A stretch of DNA of 64,000 nt from Lepeophtheirus salmonis (taxonomy: Eukaryota > Arthropoda > Copepoda > Siphonostomatoida > Caligidae). The translations under genes were made by a program, and so were the position numbers. Shown here piece by piece: positions 1 to 13,162 of this stretch. The notes below the pieces were generated by a model. That model ran no database searches and was not told the DNA's origin. It was given only the letters and a program-made list of their open reading frames with translations. The DNA is taken from the NCBI RefSeq assembly GCF_016086655.4, contig NC_052143.2:23947886-24011885 (forward strand). The letters are read 5' to 3'. How positions within the stretch are numbered: the stretch's first letter is position 1; each line of letters begins with the position of its first letter.

Positions 1-2640
1 AAAGAGAAAGTATGATGTGTGGGAAAACTTATACTGTGTACTCCTTTTACATAAAGAAACCATTTATCAAAAAAAAGTTTAATAACTCACAATGAAATTA
101 TACAACCAGTTAATACACAACTCAATGAATAAGAAATAATACTCATTTCAACAAATGATATTTTAAATGAGGTGAAGAAACAGTTATGATCTCAAATCAA
201 ATAATGTCACATCTTTGAGGTGTTACTGTTGGATCTTCTTGAATATCTTGTAAGTGGTGTAATGGTGTATATTTTTCAAATATAAAAAAACAACTATCAT
301 ATATAAATAAATATAGGTATATAAATCAAAGAATGTTTTTCATGCATCAAATTTGATTTATATCTTGAAAATATCAAACAATGCAACTGCTTTTTATTCT
401 TTACAAAAATATATGTACAATGGTTAAGAACTTAGGGACACACTATTGGTGGTAAATATAGAACAACATTTTTTTTATGTCAAAAGTAACCCACAGGGGC
501 TTTCGAATAAATTTATTATCATTTGTAAAAGAAAATCCACCGTTATAGCTGGAGTTATATTTCAAATTGAGGGTAACTAAGTTTTATATTTAAATTACGA
601 GTCATTTTTAGAATTCGTAGCAAGTGTCTTTCCTTTAGTCACTCTAAATTATCCATTTCACATGCAAATACATCAATGATTAATAAGGAGAGGTTTAAAT
701 TATATAACCTGCCGGTATGTTGAAAAATGAACTTATAACTTGAGTTGTAGAAAATAGGACCTGGCATTATGCTTAAAAATTAAACTGAAAAACGTAGTTC
801 TGACAATTTGAAGAATATTCGGTGAAAATATCAGCTTATCATTCATGAGATGAAAAGCTTTGATGGACAAAAACAGCCAACTCCACTTAGCCTTATCCAT
901 AACAGGTGTTCTGAAGAAAAATAAATTATAAAATGCCTGAATTCACGTTATGAAGTTTAAATTTTTATCTAAATATATCATAAAGAATACAACCATTGAT
1001 CAAATTATGTTTATTTAAAAAGAAAACCAATTTAATATTTGTATTTGTGTTATCAGATGTTTAAACTGTATATTGACACTTTGATATCAAATTAATTAAA
1101 AAATAATAATTTTGGATGATGAAGTTAAATACAGCTTTATACATGTAGAAAATTATTGGTGATATGTAAAGCATCATTAGTCATTAATATGACCGCATTA
1201 AGAACCTCCAAGTGATGTTGCAAAGTTATGCAAGCTTTATAAATATAGTCCTTCTTAATTGCCTGTTTCATTTGTTGATATATGCCTTGAGATATTCAAT
1301 ATTACTATGCCGTATTTGGTACCCTTTTGACCATATTTGGTAGTTTTATGGATTGAAGTTGGGGCTCTATGTGGGTCAAGTTATTCAGTAAAATAATCAT
1401 ATTTGTTGTCTTTAACTATATAACAGTACTTGCAGAATGGTAATAGCCAACAAGACATTCAAGGGGGCTTAGTGATTTTGTAGATCTATGGAAGAAACTT
1501 TTTTTCAAAAATCTCCAAGTAGTGGACCACTGTTAATTATCCTCCTTTATCAAACCGGATTGTTTGCATTTTGTAATAAAACACCAAACATTATTACTGT
1601 TCCAAAATAGTTTGTCTAGTATATGATGCGAACTTCCTTAGAGCTACCCTTGACTCGATTATTTTGCCAATTTATGACTGGTTCAATATTGAAAGGTTTG
1701 TCATCCGAAAAAAAGTAAACAAAATTTCAATGATGATTAATAAAATTAAACAGGTATTGAAGTGTTCTAAACGTAGTTTCTTGCGTCTTTGTTAAACAAA
1801 GGGTTTTTCTAAGTATCATAAGAACTTCATATAAGCCAATGACATAAGTGTACACGGTGACGGTGTACAAGGGCATGATCATTCCTAAATTTCAAAATAT
1901 GTTGTTTTGTGGTCTACGGATAAAGTTTGACTGGCTGTTTAGAGTGAGAACTATCTTTGAGGCTTTTGATCTTTTCTAAAGTTTTATAGATACTTTAAAC
2001 TATAAAGTGGCTTATTTCCTGCTGTTAACATTGAAAAAAAAATTTATAATGAAGAATAAAAGCTTTCATATTTTTTAAGATATCATTGTGTATTACTATA
2101 TTTAATATTTAAATGTTTCTTCTGAAGTGAAATCTTATCCCTATATTCATTTAAGTGGATTTTATTAATTATTCGATTAATTTGAAAATTTGTACACAAC
2201 ATCCCTTAAATCAATAAAGAATCAATACTTCTATATTGACTAAAAATTGTAGTTTTATTCAGTAGGAAGAACTTTTGAAGACTTTTGTAAGACTTAATTA
2301 TCATAATGTATTTCAGTACTTATAGAATGTAATAGTATCTCATATGTACGAATTTTATTATAATTATTGAAGGAGTATCAACAAAAAAAGAATGTTTACA
2401 TTAAATATTGAACATTACAACCAAGCCATGTTTATTTGAGTTTTCTACACCACTACGCCCTTGAGGACAAATAAAAATAAAATAAGTCGATATTAGCTGT
2501 CCTATATCTAAGTATGTGTGTAGAGTTTACAGATGTATTTTAAGTATCCCAAATATATAGATTTGTCTGAAGGAACGTTCTATGTATTACAAACTATTGT
2601 ATATATCTTTCGATGTGAAAAGGATAACATCAATATATCT
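1..2640. other. AT-rich non-coding stretch, nothing recognised
   Basis: All six frames are broken by stops. I saw no transposon motif, terminal repeat or RNA gene. It is read as old intergenic or intronic DNA. Confidence 0.5.
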
Positions 2641-4001
2641 TCTGTATATTTTTGAGCAATCAATTAATGTACGAACATATATCATTATTTTTGCAATTTT
2701 TCATCGATTGTATTGACGTTAAGTCTACATACTATAATGGAAAAATATCCAGAAGTAATAGTTATGTATACATCAAGGTCAAAGTAAGAAAGCTTATCTC
2801 TCCAGTGATACACGATTTGGAAATTTTAGAAACGAGATATAATAAGCCTAGTTGCTTGTCAAGAATATAATTTCTATACAAATCGGCTAGACTATAGTTA
2901 CCACTCTACCAACTCTGTTGTTGCATTTACATCATATATTATGCAAACAAAGTTGCTGGATATATAAAAAGGTCGGACTTTTATAATTTTCAATGGAAGA
3001 AGATAAGAGTTTTTTTTATTTAGAATTTTATTAATTAATTTTGTACATAAATTCAATTGTTTTCAAGCCTGCTAATTTATATTTTGTGTTATTGCAATAT
3101 TTAATATTACCCGCGACAGCTGACTTGATAATGTGTTTTACACTTGCATTAACACAACTTGATCACTTGAATAGTAATCTAAACTACAAAGGTTTCATTA
3201 ATAAGTATGGACTTTCTTTATCTTAAGATAAAAATGAATTTATAATTTCTTCAGCACAAAATACCCAAATTCATTAAATTTATTCTTATTTATAAATGAT
3301 AAATTTGGTATTCACTTTACTAGATAAAAAAAGTTTTAATTTATAAGGAAATCTAGGAGGCCAAAAGGAAGGGACATCCAATATGGCCAATATTGCTCAT
3401 TACTAAGACATAATGGTTCTATTTGGGCAAATTTAATCAGGATACCACTAGCAGAAAATATGTACATATGTAGACTTTCTATGACAACAGAGCTTTCACA
3501 CATGAGAAATCCGACATTGGCAGGAGACAAATAACTTATAGTAACTTGAATTTTTTCATCAAGTGATTTTTAAAATATACTCTGTTGTTTATTCCATCAT
3601 TGCAAATTATATTTACAAATTTACAAGATATCCTTAAACTTAACAAGGATAAACTGATATTTTATTATATTAGTTAGTTAAGAAGTTATTGCTGTTTACC
3701 ATAGTACATACATACATACATTATAAAATAGTACAAATATGTATAATTTACAAATGTTTTACATACATACGGCAAAGAACACAACCACAAAAATGAGTAT
3801 ATGTGCTACTACAACAGAAATTGATCTTAACTCGTACTTAATTTTAGAGTTATTATCAATAATTTGTTTCATTTTTCTACATTTTATAAATTTAATAATA
3901 CGAAGATCTTCATTATCTTCTTGCATGGCTTCGTATCTTTCATATGAGAGCAATTGACATCTGTTAATAAAGTGAATATTGACAATTGCACTTATATTTT
4001 T
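2641..4001. other. AT-rich stretch with short chance frames
   Basis: Open frames of 60-72 codons occur on both strands but have no recognisable motif and are of the length expected by chance at this base composition. A short CATA-type microsatellite lies near 3707-3721. Confidence 0.45.
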
Positions 4002-5110
4002 CTATTTGGTCAGATGGGTCAAAAATGGCCTATGCCCTGAGTAGACTTGAACAAGTAAGTTCATGTTTTGACACGAAAGTTTGACATTCTTTTGTTTTAG
4101 TTTCTTCAACATGTGGTGTGAATGTTTCACTCTTTGCTCTTCCCTGTATCTGTTGCACCAAACACAAAACCCACCATTTTCTTTATCTAAATAGGAGACG
4201 CTCCTAGGCACAAAAGATTTTGACTGTCAGTACCACTCTTTGAAAGATAGTCTTCAAATTCGTTTCCTGAAATATCTGAATTGCCTTTGTACCAATCGAA
4301 ATATATGTTTATTTCACATCTTCCCATGTTTAATATTTCTTTGTACTTCTTAACTGTCACTTTTTGTAAACAGATTAAGAATAGCAGCAATTGCCAATCC
4401 AACTAAATATGATCTCTTTACATTTTTTACTTTAACTCTTCATAATAGTGTACTCCTGAAATGCGTTTTCGCTTGAACTTTCTTGCCTCCCATTTTCAGT
4501 GAGGAAAGGGATCAATCATTGTAGATCATTATTTTTTATGGTCAGACGATCCCAGTGCAGTGGGAATAGAAGCTATCTCAACAATTTTGTATCCTTACAG
4601 TTACTGTTTTACTCCAGTTCCTCTTTTACCGAAAGTCATCTCGAGATTCCTTGACGAGAATCCGATAGAATTATTTTATTTTTTGATGGCCTGTCTTGAT
4701 TAAGAAGAGCTACCACTGATTGTGTGATGGCGATGATTTCTACTTCGAAGACTGTTGCTTTGTGATTTAATGATGCTGATGATTGATGAATTGACATAAC
4801 ACCTTGAGTGGTAGCCATCCTGCACCTGTGTTGCCTTTCTCATCTTTTGATCTATCTGTATATATAATTGTATCAGGGTATTCAACTTGACGGTGGTCGA
4901 CCCAGATACAATTGTTGGTAATATAGTCACTTACTTTATTCAATTAAACTTCATAAAGTATTTTTTTTGCAAAGGAAACGTTTCCCACTACGCTTTGGAA
5001 GATAACCGATGCCATCCCAGATGCCCCGGAGAAGATGCCTTGTTCTCCATCTAAACTTTGTTGCTTTTGCTTGTATGTCGAGGAAGTGATGCCCAATACT
5101 GCCTCTATTC
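4002..5110 (-). pseudogene. Non-LTR retrotransposon relic: RT C-terminus, RNase H domain and terminal motif
   Basis: This is decayed pol of a LINE that carries an RNase H domain, which in such elements removes RNA from the RNA:DNA hybrid. Reading the minus strand with frameshifts, a spacer of the type that follows the RT comes first (ATKFRWRTRHLL, about 5075-5028). Next comes the first RNase H acidic motif IIYTDRSKDEKGNTGAGW (about 4875-4815), the glutamate motif FEVEIIAI (about 4740) and the second aspartate motif ILSDSRQ (about 4660). The late motif SGNEFEDYLSKSGT follows near 4230-4270, matching the family pattern G-N-E-x-A-D-x-L-A-K-x-G. A terminal YSGHRPFLTHL near 4015-4045 resembles the TGH...HL segment after RNase H in Jockey/I-like elements. 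At least three frame changes and several stops show it is dead. No RT catalytic core lies directly upstream. The domain call is firm; the clade is not. Confidence 0.7.
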
Positions 5111-5746
5111 CTGTTGTTGGTGTTGAGTAGAGGGTATGTGGTTTTTGTAGGTGTTCACAATGTTCAATGTGACGTAACAGTGTTTCGTTCTCAACTAAAA
5201 ATAAATGATCGAGATAGAAAAATATAGCTTATTGACTATTTTTTATTTTATTTTGTTATTCATGATTAAATCTTTTCATAAAAAACTTCTTCGAGAAACG
5301 TTTTATTTTTTTTTATTCGCTAATGAATCATATTATGAATTTGGTACATTAATCATTTTCAAATTGAATGAGGTCAAATTTTTTATCCAATAAAAAATTC
5401 ATTAATGTTAAATTGAATTGATTAAAACGTTTCTAGCTTTAATAAATTGGAAAAATTAAATAACATTATCAAGAATAAAGATAACGAGTGAATGTACAGC
5501 TTTGGAATTCAAATAAATCCAAAATTAATTATGAACAACGTTATTAAAACATTAACAAAGTATCATATTGTCCTCATAAAAAATTTTGACCTCTATTTCT
5601 CAAAGATACTTTTTCTAAGATAACAGGATTATTATTTTTCAACGATAGACTATTCATATTGTTTCGGGAGTTCTTCATAACTTCAATCAAAAGTGCTAAA
5701 TATTGGTCAAAAACGACATTTTCTTGGTTATTCATAGTTCAGTTTG
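5111..5746. other. AT-rich spacer between LINE fragments
   Basis: I recognise nothing in this interval. It separates the RNase H relic from the endonuclease relic and may be degraded LINE sequence, but no motif supports that. Confidence 0.4.
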
Positions 5747-6660
5747 TTATTGTATTCCAAAGAAAGAATTGGGAAGTATTTTATCTCTCTCCCAGCCATC
5801 GTCCAAGAATCGTTGATTCCCAGTGAATAAATTTTCACCGATAAAGCTGCATATCTTGCTGCACATTCCAATAAAATACTTCTGTTGTTGAAGGACCAAA
5901 TTTTCTTTCCAGATTTTTAAGCCAAAGACTGAAGTTACATTCCCTTTCAATTTTCTTATTCTTCTATTTATCAACTATATCCTGAATTCTAAAAGTATTG
6001 ATTGTATCTGCCGCATATGGGCTGACAAAAGGAGAACATTGAGTCAGAATAATATCAAAGTTATCATTGAATTTTGTCTGGCTTCTCGTCTTCGTTTGAT
6101 GAAATTTCTGGTTGTCACTTGAATAGTATTACTAAGTCGCAATACTATCCAAGAAGCAGATAATGTGCGATTAAAATTTACTGTCAGCCTATGATGAAGA
6201 CTTTGTTGAAAATCTTCATCCTCCAGTGAGGCATTTTGAATTGTTTTATTTTATAGTTATGTTTGAAATCCCATTGTAAGATCTTCTGGTCAGAGGAGGG
6301 CTCTGAGAGGTATTTTACGTTCGTTGTTTTATTAATAAAACTAGATGAAGTCATAACTAAATCTATTCTTGAAGTCTTGTTTCCGGTTCTCTATGAAATA
6401 TTTCCATTTGGTGAAATTCTCGTTAATAGATCAACCATATTCATCTACAACATTAACTTCTTTAAAATTTTCAAGTTTGGACTACTACTCCTATTTAAAT
6501 CCACATTTATATCACCTACAATAGCTAGGGATCAAGAATGTCCCTTATGGGAATTTAAAACATTTGAAAAAAAGTTGATCTCTCTCATTCGGACCATACG
6601 TGTTGATTAAAAAGACTTCTGATGTTCTGAAGTAATTAAGATCTTATGCCATTCACTTTT
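5747..6660 (-). pseudogene. LINE endonuclease (APE-type) relic with linker
   Basis: Minus-strand decayed endonuclease/exonuclease/phosphatase domain of a non-LTR retrotransposon, the part that nicks the genomic target. VFLINTYGPNERDQLFF (about 6615-6560) matches the VYxPN...FF strand of the fold. IVGDINVDLN (6525-6493) matches the GDFNxDLN active-site motif, with isoleucine in place of phenylalanine. A degenerate SYDFI further on may be the SRIDFI-like motif. Stops and frameshifts interrupt it between these points. Downstream on the same strand an open run of 75 codons (5974-5747) may be linker towards the RT, but I do not recognise it by itself. Whether this belongs to the element whose RT lies at 8-9.4 kb is unclear, because the order EN after RT is the reverse of the normal one. 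A second copy or a rearrangement is more likely. Confidence 0.55.
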
Positions 6661-7019
6661 TCAATAAAATTGGAACATTTAACAATCTTGAAATTAAAGT
6701 AAGAACTCCACGTTTTACACCTAAGTCAGTGTAAAAATAGCTAAACAACTAGGGATACAAGAAGTATACGTTATTCCACATGAAGAAGAAACAAGGCTCT
6801 TAATGTCTTACAGACAGATAATATCTGGATTTAAGGTTATTAGTCATTAAATTAGAGCGTATAACTTTAACCCATTTTCCTCCAATTGAGAGAAATTAAG
6901 CGATCGATTCCTAAATTTTGTTTGAATTCATTAAGTGTGGGATGTGTATTTTTTTCTTTCTAAATTATATTGCATAGTCGATTTAATAAAATAATATCTG
7001 ATGCAAAATGAGTGCTAAT
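6661..7019. other. Spacer within LINE debris
   Basis: No motif seen. Flanked on both sides by minus-strand retroelement-like frames. Confidence 0.35.
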
Positions 7020-7713
7020 TTTTCTTAAATTTTTGAGGAGTCTTCTTGTTAGGAGATAACTCTGACTTGTATGCTGTCCTTTTAGAGATCGATCCAGATC
7101 TAGTCCTAAAAGACATTATAACCTCATCCAAGATGGATGGTTTTGCTAGCTCTTTTTGATTAAATTAATTTATCATTAGTCACTCCTTCCAATTCGGAAC
7201 TTATTAATTGAGAAGTTTTTTTTAATCTCACTCTTCGGACTTGTAGCCAATTTGTTGTCAATGGAAGTGAGGGATACATTTATATTTTCTATTTGATAGT
7301 CTCAATAATATCTTCAACTCTAATATCCTCGTGCGAAGGGTAAATTGTAATTTCCTTTTCATAAATAATAGGGCTCCCATATTTGGCTCCTCTTTGAGCT
7401 TTCAGACTTCTAACAGCTCCCTTTATACCATTAATGTCTCCATCCGATTTTCTGATTACAAATTAGTCCTGCACATACGCAAATGAGAATCTATTTCTTT
7501 ACGCACTCTTTGTATATTACCCTGTTCTAACTTAAGGATACCAAAAATAGTATTATCTACCTCTAAATTGGAAGGTCTGCTGATGTAAAGATGATTCTTT
7601 GATTACGTTAAATCAACAATTAACATATCTCTATTAGCTTTAGTAGCTAGATTCTTCTTCAGAGCTCCAAGATAACGAGAGGCAAATGAATTTTCCTTTG
7701 TCGATTTATTCAT
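7020..7713 (-). pseudogene. Unrecognised decayed ORF, possibly a LINE ORF1 or N-terminal segment
   Basis: From an ATG at 7713 the minus strand reads MNKSTKENSFASRYLGALKK and continues with coding-like, lysine-rich and charged composition. It is interrupted by a few in-frame stops, then by frame changes, down to about 7020. I do not recognise a domain. It lies between an RT (upstream on the same strand) and an endonuclease relic (downstream). That position and the basic composition would suit the ORF1 or 5' part of the LINE whose endonuclease follows at 6.6 kb. This is inference from position only. It could also be unrelated. Confidence 0.3.
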
Positions 7714-8029
7714 ATTTTTAGTAAGAAATTTAACAGAAATTACTTATTATTGCTCTAAATCTCTCCAAACCTCGCAAAGGAGCTTTAAGGATCAGAGAAG
7801 AATCCTCAGGATTCACTAATAGCGAAGCAAGATACAAGTTTAATATTCAAACACTCACCCACTTTACTTAACACAAAAATGAAATCACAATACAATCTTA
7901 ACAATTCTTAAATCCTTGTGAAAAAGATTTTTAAACTTAAGGTGACAACCACGTTGTTTCCTTCTCAAATTACTGTTTTCTTTTTTCGCTGAACCTTTTT
8001 TTTTCTTCAATTATTGCTCTTTAAAAGGG

Positions 8030-9599
8030 CAGGATTTGTGTTTGTATAGAATCCTAGGAACCACAAATTTGTTGTTTAGATTTATTGTTGCTAAAGATTG
8101 AAGTACCTTCATCAACATAATCTTGGAGGATCAACTGAGCAAATGTCCTTCCAGTTTTTTTATCCTCACCGTCTCTATTCCAAACGATACCCAATATCTC
8201 AATCTTTCTTTTTATTTCACAGGAGGCAACTCTTCGACATTGAGAAGGATTCTACAGTCCAATGGGTAAGATAGCATTTTTCTTTCTTGATAGAAAGGCC
8301 CTGAAGCCTTCACAGACCTTTCAATAAAATTTATTAAAACATCAATTGTTTTCACAAGTTGCGCCTCAGAATTATCTTCGATTGTTAAAGAGACATCATC
8401 AGCGTGCGATTCCATTCTGCTAGCTTTATAGTAAATCCACAAAAATTTCTTAATTTTTGTCCTGACTAGGTCCTTGACTGCAGCAACAAAAAGCAGTGGG
8501 GCTGAAAGACAGCCCTTCCTGTAACCTTCTCTTCAGTAATTGATTCACTTTCCACTCCATGCTCGTACTGGATTAAAAAACTTGATACATTAAGAGCTGT
8601 TTAACAGCTCTTAATATTTGTTCATGTGTAATAGAATCGAACGCTTTAGAGGAGTCGATCACAATCACAGTTTCACATTTTTGTCTTTCTTCAACTGAGT
8701 CAATACAAGCACGAATATTTCGAGAGACATCACATATTTTCCTCTTGCTTAAAAATCCATCTTGTTGAACCTCAATCCTTTTATTGAGAATTTCCTCCAC
8801 TTGCTCAGCCATAACACCGGACATAATTCTGTATGAATCGTTTAGTATCTAAATAGGTCCCCAGTGGCTAAAATCGGATCCGTCTTCCTTCTTCAGTATT
8901 AGAGCTATTCTACCCTTTGTTAGTGAAATGGACATTTCGCCTTTATTTTCCATCGTTTTATTGTTTTTTAAAAGAACAGGATAAATTTCAATTAGAAACA
9001 TTGAGTAAACTTTGCAAATCATTCCATTTGGACCTAGAGCTTTACTATCATTATATTTTTAAGTAATATATGAAGTGATATTCTCCCAAGTAAACACTTT
9101 TTGTTCATGATTCAGCGCCGTTTTTCGCCTTTTGAAAAAATACGTTTAACCTACCCAACACTTTTCTGTTATCCATGAATGGCTACAACCTGTGGTATGA
9201 TTGAGGGATGAGCAATTAACTCCACAATATAGTCGCTGTCCTGCCATAGTTCATTATAACTTCCATATTTTTATTCAGCATCGGAAGGGTTCCTCTTTGG
9301 ATAATGATCAACGACTTCACCAAATTTCTTCATCTATTCAATCATTTTTTCCTCATTGACCATCTTTAAAAGTATTGATCAATGACAGTGCTAATTTTTT
9401 CTATTTATTCACTTTGATTCAATTCCTTTAAGCTAGAAAATAACTGTCTCAGATGCACCATTAAAATTATAAACATTAATTTTTTTGCTTTCTTTAAGAT
9501 TGTAGATTCTTCCTCTAACATCAACAGAGAATCTAGTATAGAATCAAAAAATGGACTATGGTCAAACCTTGGATTAGCTCTTGTTAGCTTGTGTTCCAT
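8030..9599 (-). pseudogene. LINE reverse transcriptase relic (L1/Tx1-like spacing)
   Basis: The longest RT relic in the window, with frame shifts between blocks. Order on the minus strand: a linker frame (9599-9405, starting MEHKLTRANPRFDHSPFFDS); finger motif SKALGPNGM (about 9035), matching the KSPGPDG motif; GRIALILKKEDGSDFSHWGP (about 8925-8865), matching the L-I-x-K-K...Y-R-P-I block; then GFLSKRK (about 8757). Catalytic motif A is IDSSKAFDSITHEQIL (about 8665-8620). Catalytic motif C is ADDVSLTIED (about 8405-8375), where the usual F/Y before ADD is histidine. Thumb ILGIVWNRDGEDKKTGR lies about 8200-8160. Both catalytic aspartate blocks survive, but the region between A and C (8443-8570) is damaged. 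It probably came from a complete element now broken by frameshifts. RT identity is firm; the L1/Tx1 placement is a guess from motif spacing. Confidence 0.8.
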
Positions 9600-10258
9600 A
9601 AATTCATATTTTACAGCAATATCATAGACATTAATATGCTTAATCTAATGACCTTTGAAGGGTATCCCTTCTTTATTTTTCATTAAGAGAACAAACGTCT
9701 CCCATTTAACACTATTTCCCAGGTTCATTCGAATGGCAATATCCTTATACAAGGTACTATTTTTTAAAAGAACAATTGCATATCCTTTTCCATTTGTTTT
9801 TGACTTCGAAATTTTATCTAGAGGTTTTTCGAGGAAGCCTAGTTTTAGGTTCTGAAGCAGGAGAACCCTATCTGCAAAGTGTTCAGAATGATAAGATACT
9901 TGGGTCAGACAGGAATACTATCCGTGTAGATCCATGGCTCATCTGAAAGAACTCCTAGACGTAAAATGGTATGAAATAGCTGTCATAAAAATGGTCAATA
10001 CAGAAATCCATAAAGTATACGGAGCAAGATTGAAACCTTCAGGTTGGTCATAGTGACGTCTACCCTTCGTAAACTTGCTCTACAAATAGAATTCATAATT
10101 TCAATGATCCAGGAGGTTTTGTATGCCTCAAGAGTCAATTGCAGTCCACTTACTGTAGGATTGCCAGGGTTAATATAAGGGGTTAAGAGTATCATCGATA
10201 TCCTGAGGACCATTGTTAAAGGGTTAAAATACAGAGGCACGTTAATATTTATAAACAC
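9600..10258 (-). pseudogene. Unrecognised minus-strand frames upstream of LINE RT
   Basis: Two coding-like stretches precede the RT relic on its own strand. One is about 75 codons ending near 9650, containing NGKGYAIVLLKNSTLYKDIA. The other is an 87-codon frame at 10258-9995. Their position fits the N-terminal half of the same LINE (ORF1 or endonuclease region), but I find no endonuclease motif. The first might equally be an RRM-like ORF1 strand. They are joined only by broken sequence. Confidence 0.3.
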
Positions 10259-10299
10259 TGGCTTGTAATTGCATTTTAAGTTCTTATCCTATTTGTTCG

Positions 10300-12689
10300 G
10301 ATCTTTTTTTATTCACTGCATATATTTTTTCAGTTTGTTAAAAAAATAATAAAATTAAATAACATATTTAACTATAACCATTTATTTGAATCATTTAATA
10401 TCTTTGAAAACTGAATTAGGTACTATAGTTCCAATTGTTAAAAAAAATAAAAAATTATTAAAATATAAATTATTTTAAGAATTCTATCTTATTAAATCCG
10501 TTAAGAGCTTAATAAGTACATAAGTAAATGTGTTAGTATAATAATTTATTATTGAAAGAAGCTGTTCCTATGATTGAGGAATGGGTTGTAGAAGTTCAAA
10601 ATAATTGAAAAACTTTTTGGTTTTTGTCATAAAAAGAAGGACACTGAATCTTATTTTAAATATGTGAGTGATTCAAGTTTTGTTTTAACTTATTTAAAGA
10701 AATTTTACAATTTTTATATAAAATTATGTTGTATTTTATAGTACCACCAGCTTTTTTAATTAATTATAAACCAATAATTAGTACTATTATTTCATTTTGA
10801 ACTATTAAAATTTTGCAAATAAGAGTAGAATTTGAACTTTAAAATGTGCCACAGAATGTAAACTTATTAATAAATAATTTTCAAATAAATAGTTCAGTAT
10901 CCAACCATAAATATATCAATTATTCCAGGATTATTCCATTCTTGCATTATTTTCATCAGAAGTACATTTAATTCTTTGTACAATATTGTATGTGGGGTTG
11001 ACAAAATCCGCTTTTTCTGGAGAAATAGTATAAATTAAACCCCTTTTTTAGACAAAGACGAATGATATGAAACAAAGAATTTTGGTTTATTTATTTTTGT
11101 ATTTGTCAGACTATTATAACGGACATCACTTATTAACAAAAGAACAATAACTGATCAAAAGGAATAGAAAATAGACTTTAGATAATAAGAAGGAAGGTAA
11201 CAGCAAGGGGGTGAGATTATGCTACTGGATGACCAGCAGGAACATTGTATTATATTTTATTTCATAAACTATTTCTTTTGTCCCACAAGATTTGTATATC
11301 TTCTGTCTATCATTTTTTTTTTAATTTGACGCGGAATCTTTGATGTTCATTTTTTAATATTTCCTACCCAGAAATATTTTTATACATATATTGGTTACTA
11401 ATATATATATATATATATATTATTTAGCAGTGCGATAGTAAAAGCCTATAACAATCGACCTATAATTAGACAAAGTAAAACATAATATTATTTTCTTATA
11501 AATACAAACATAAAGCGTAACAAATGATTCTAAAATGTAGAGACTATATATAAATATGTACTGTAGAAACATAATTAACAAGAAATCGCATGGATCACTT
11601 CTTCGACAAAAACATAGAGGTATATAAATTCAGAGACAAGCCGATCTATAATAAAAACTATGTTTGAAAATGTTTTTATTGGGCATAGGGAGGTAGATGA
11701 TGTTGTGATCAGAGAGTTTCGTTTCTTTGAGGAAGTTGCCTTTGGTTATTATCTAGGCTGGGGGAGATAGATTTATCTTTTTGTCGTAAATGATATGGAA
11801 CGTAATAAAATATTTAAGGGCCCGTTTATGGTGTCGAGTGATGAGACCATATATTTAGAGTTTGCATGGATAGTCGTCGTTATCTCTTAATAAAGGAAAC
11901 ATCGAATTAAACCTGGATTTTACCTTTTCCACAGACTTAATTGAATAATCTCTGATCCGTGCATTAAAATTAATGGAACACTAAGTTTGTAAAGTTTCAA
12001 GATGAGCGAAGGTTTAAGGGTTTTGAAATTTATTTTAATTATTCCCATGGTCTAATGGGGCTCTCTTGCTCAGCAGTACTGAGAGCCTATCAGTTAAAAA
12101 TAAATAAAATTATAATATTTTATTTTATTTACTTTTTAACATACTATTAAATTTTTATGAACAAACGGCCGGAGTAAAGATATATTGACGTAAAAAAATT
12201 ACTTTGGAAATAAATGTATGAAGAAAAAAAAATCATTGATGTACCTTAGTATCGCCAAATTATGATTTAAGTTTAAAATGGCAGATTTATTTCTTATAAA
12301 TTGTACAAAGACATATAAAATATATTTATCTTTTTGATTGAGATGTTTTCCTTCTGGCCATTATTATATTAGAAACTGACTTAAAAACTAAAGGAAAACA
12401 TTAAAACAAAAGTAAAAAAACAGTCAATCTCTTTTTCTTTTTTACAGTATAAAAATATAATGAAAGGAAAAAAAACATAAATATGTTCGTCAAAATTAAT
12501 AATGGATTAGAAAAAAGTAGAACTTAGATATGTCTACTCACTGTCCTTAATGATTTGAGAGATGTCAATTAGGAAGTATAAGTAATTATCTACCAGTTTA
12601 AGACTTTAGTGATACTCTTTTTCTTTTTTCTTTTTTGGATGAAGGAAAAAGGAAGAAGGACAAATTTACAAAGCTTAGTTAGAATTCTC
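10300..12689. other. AT-rich non-coding stretch with an (AT)n microsatellite
   Basis: No recognisable coding sequence. A perfect (AT)n run of about 22 bases occupies 11399-11421. A short segment at 12046-12090 resembles a tRNA D-arm followed by a 7-bp stem but lacks a T-arm and is not called. Confidence 0.5.
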
Positions 12690-12995
12690 CAAGAACACTC
12701 CAATTAAATATGGCTAATGATTTTTGTAAAATACGAAAGATTATTTGCTAAATCTTTAATATAAATGGCAAAGAACGTAGGACCATCTACTTTGCCTTGA
12801 GCAACAGAAGAAGAAATGTTGCAATGATCAGAGGCGGTAGAATGAATAAGTACACACTGGATCCGATTAATCAACCAGAAACTAAGCCACCGTAACAAAC
12901 GAACTTTTATACAGATTTGTAACAATTTCAAGAGGAGTACCCTGTGAGGAACTTTATTCAAAGCATTGCTTGAGTCAAATAATATTACGACTCAC
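12690..12995 (-). pseudogene. CR1/Jockey-type LINE reverse transcriptase fragment
   Basis: About 100 codons of RT palm. Reading the minus strand, ILFDSSNAFNKVPHR (about 12988-12942) is motif A, where the usual pattern is LDFSKAFDKVPH. The first aspartate is kept and the second is asparagine. The middle helix region contains LLRWLSFWLINRIQCV. VAQGKVDGPTFFAIYIKDL (about 12803-12745) corresponds to the GVPQGSVLGPLLFLIYINDL block. The frame ends before any FADD motif, so motif C is missing and the element is truncated at its 3' side. The fragment begins exactly where a Gypsy LTR relic would be running, so one element probably inserted into the other. The family type is clear; the exact clade is not. 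Confidence 0.75.
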
Positions 12996-13162
12996 AGTCA
13001 AGATTACAGTTACGACAACTGACGATAACATAACAGAAATAACTTAAATATGAAATATGTAAATGGCATGACATCATTAGTAGGAGTAACGTCACTATTC
13101 CATGAGAAAAATATACATATAAGGATATGATATAACTATACATATAATACAAATACCAAACA
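12996..13162 (-). repeat. Probable 3' LTR remnant of Gypsy element
   Basis: On the minus strand the sequence directly after the polypurine tract begins TGTTTGGTATTTG, the TG start expected of an LTR. No second LTR copy was found in the window. The far end is uncertain because RT sequence of another element takes over at about 12995. Confidence 0.4.

Noticed and set aside
6263..6610. 115-codon plus-strand open frame
   Set aside because: It lies antisense to the LINE endonuclease motifs on the minus strand, so it is a shadow frame.
12046..12090. tRNA gene starting TGGTCTAATGG
   Set aside because: Only a D-arm-like word and one 7-bp stem are present; no T-arm or acceptor pair.
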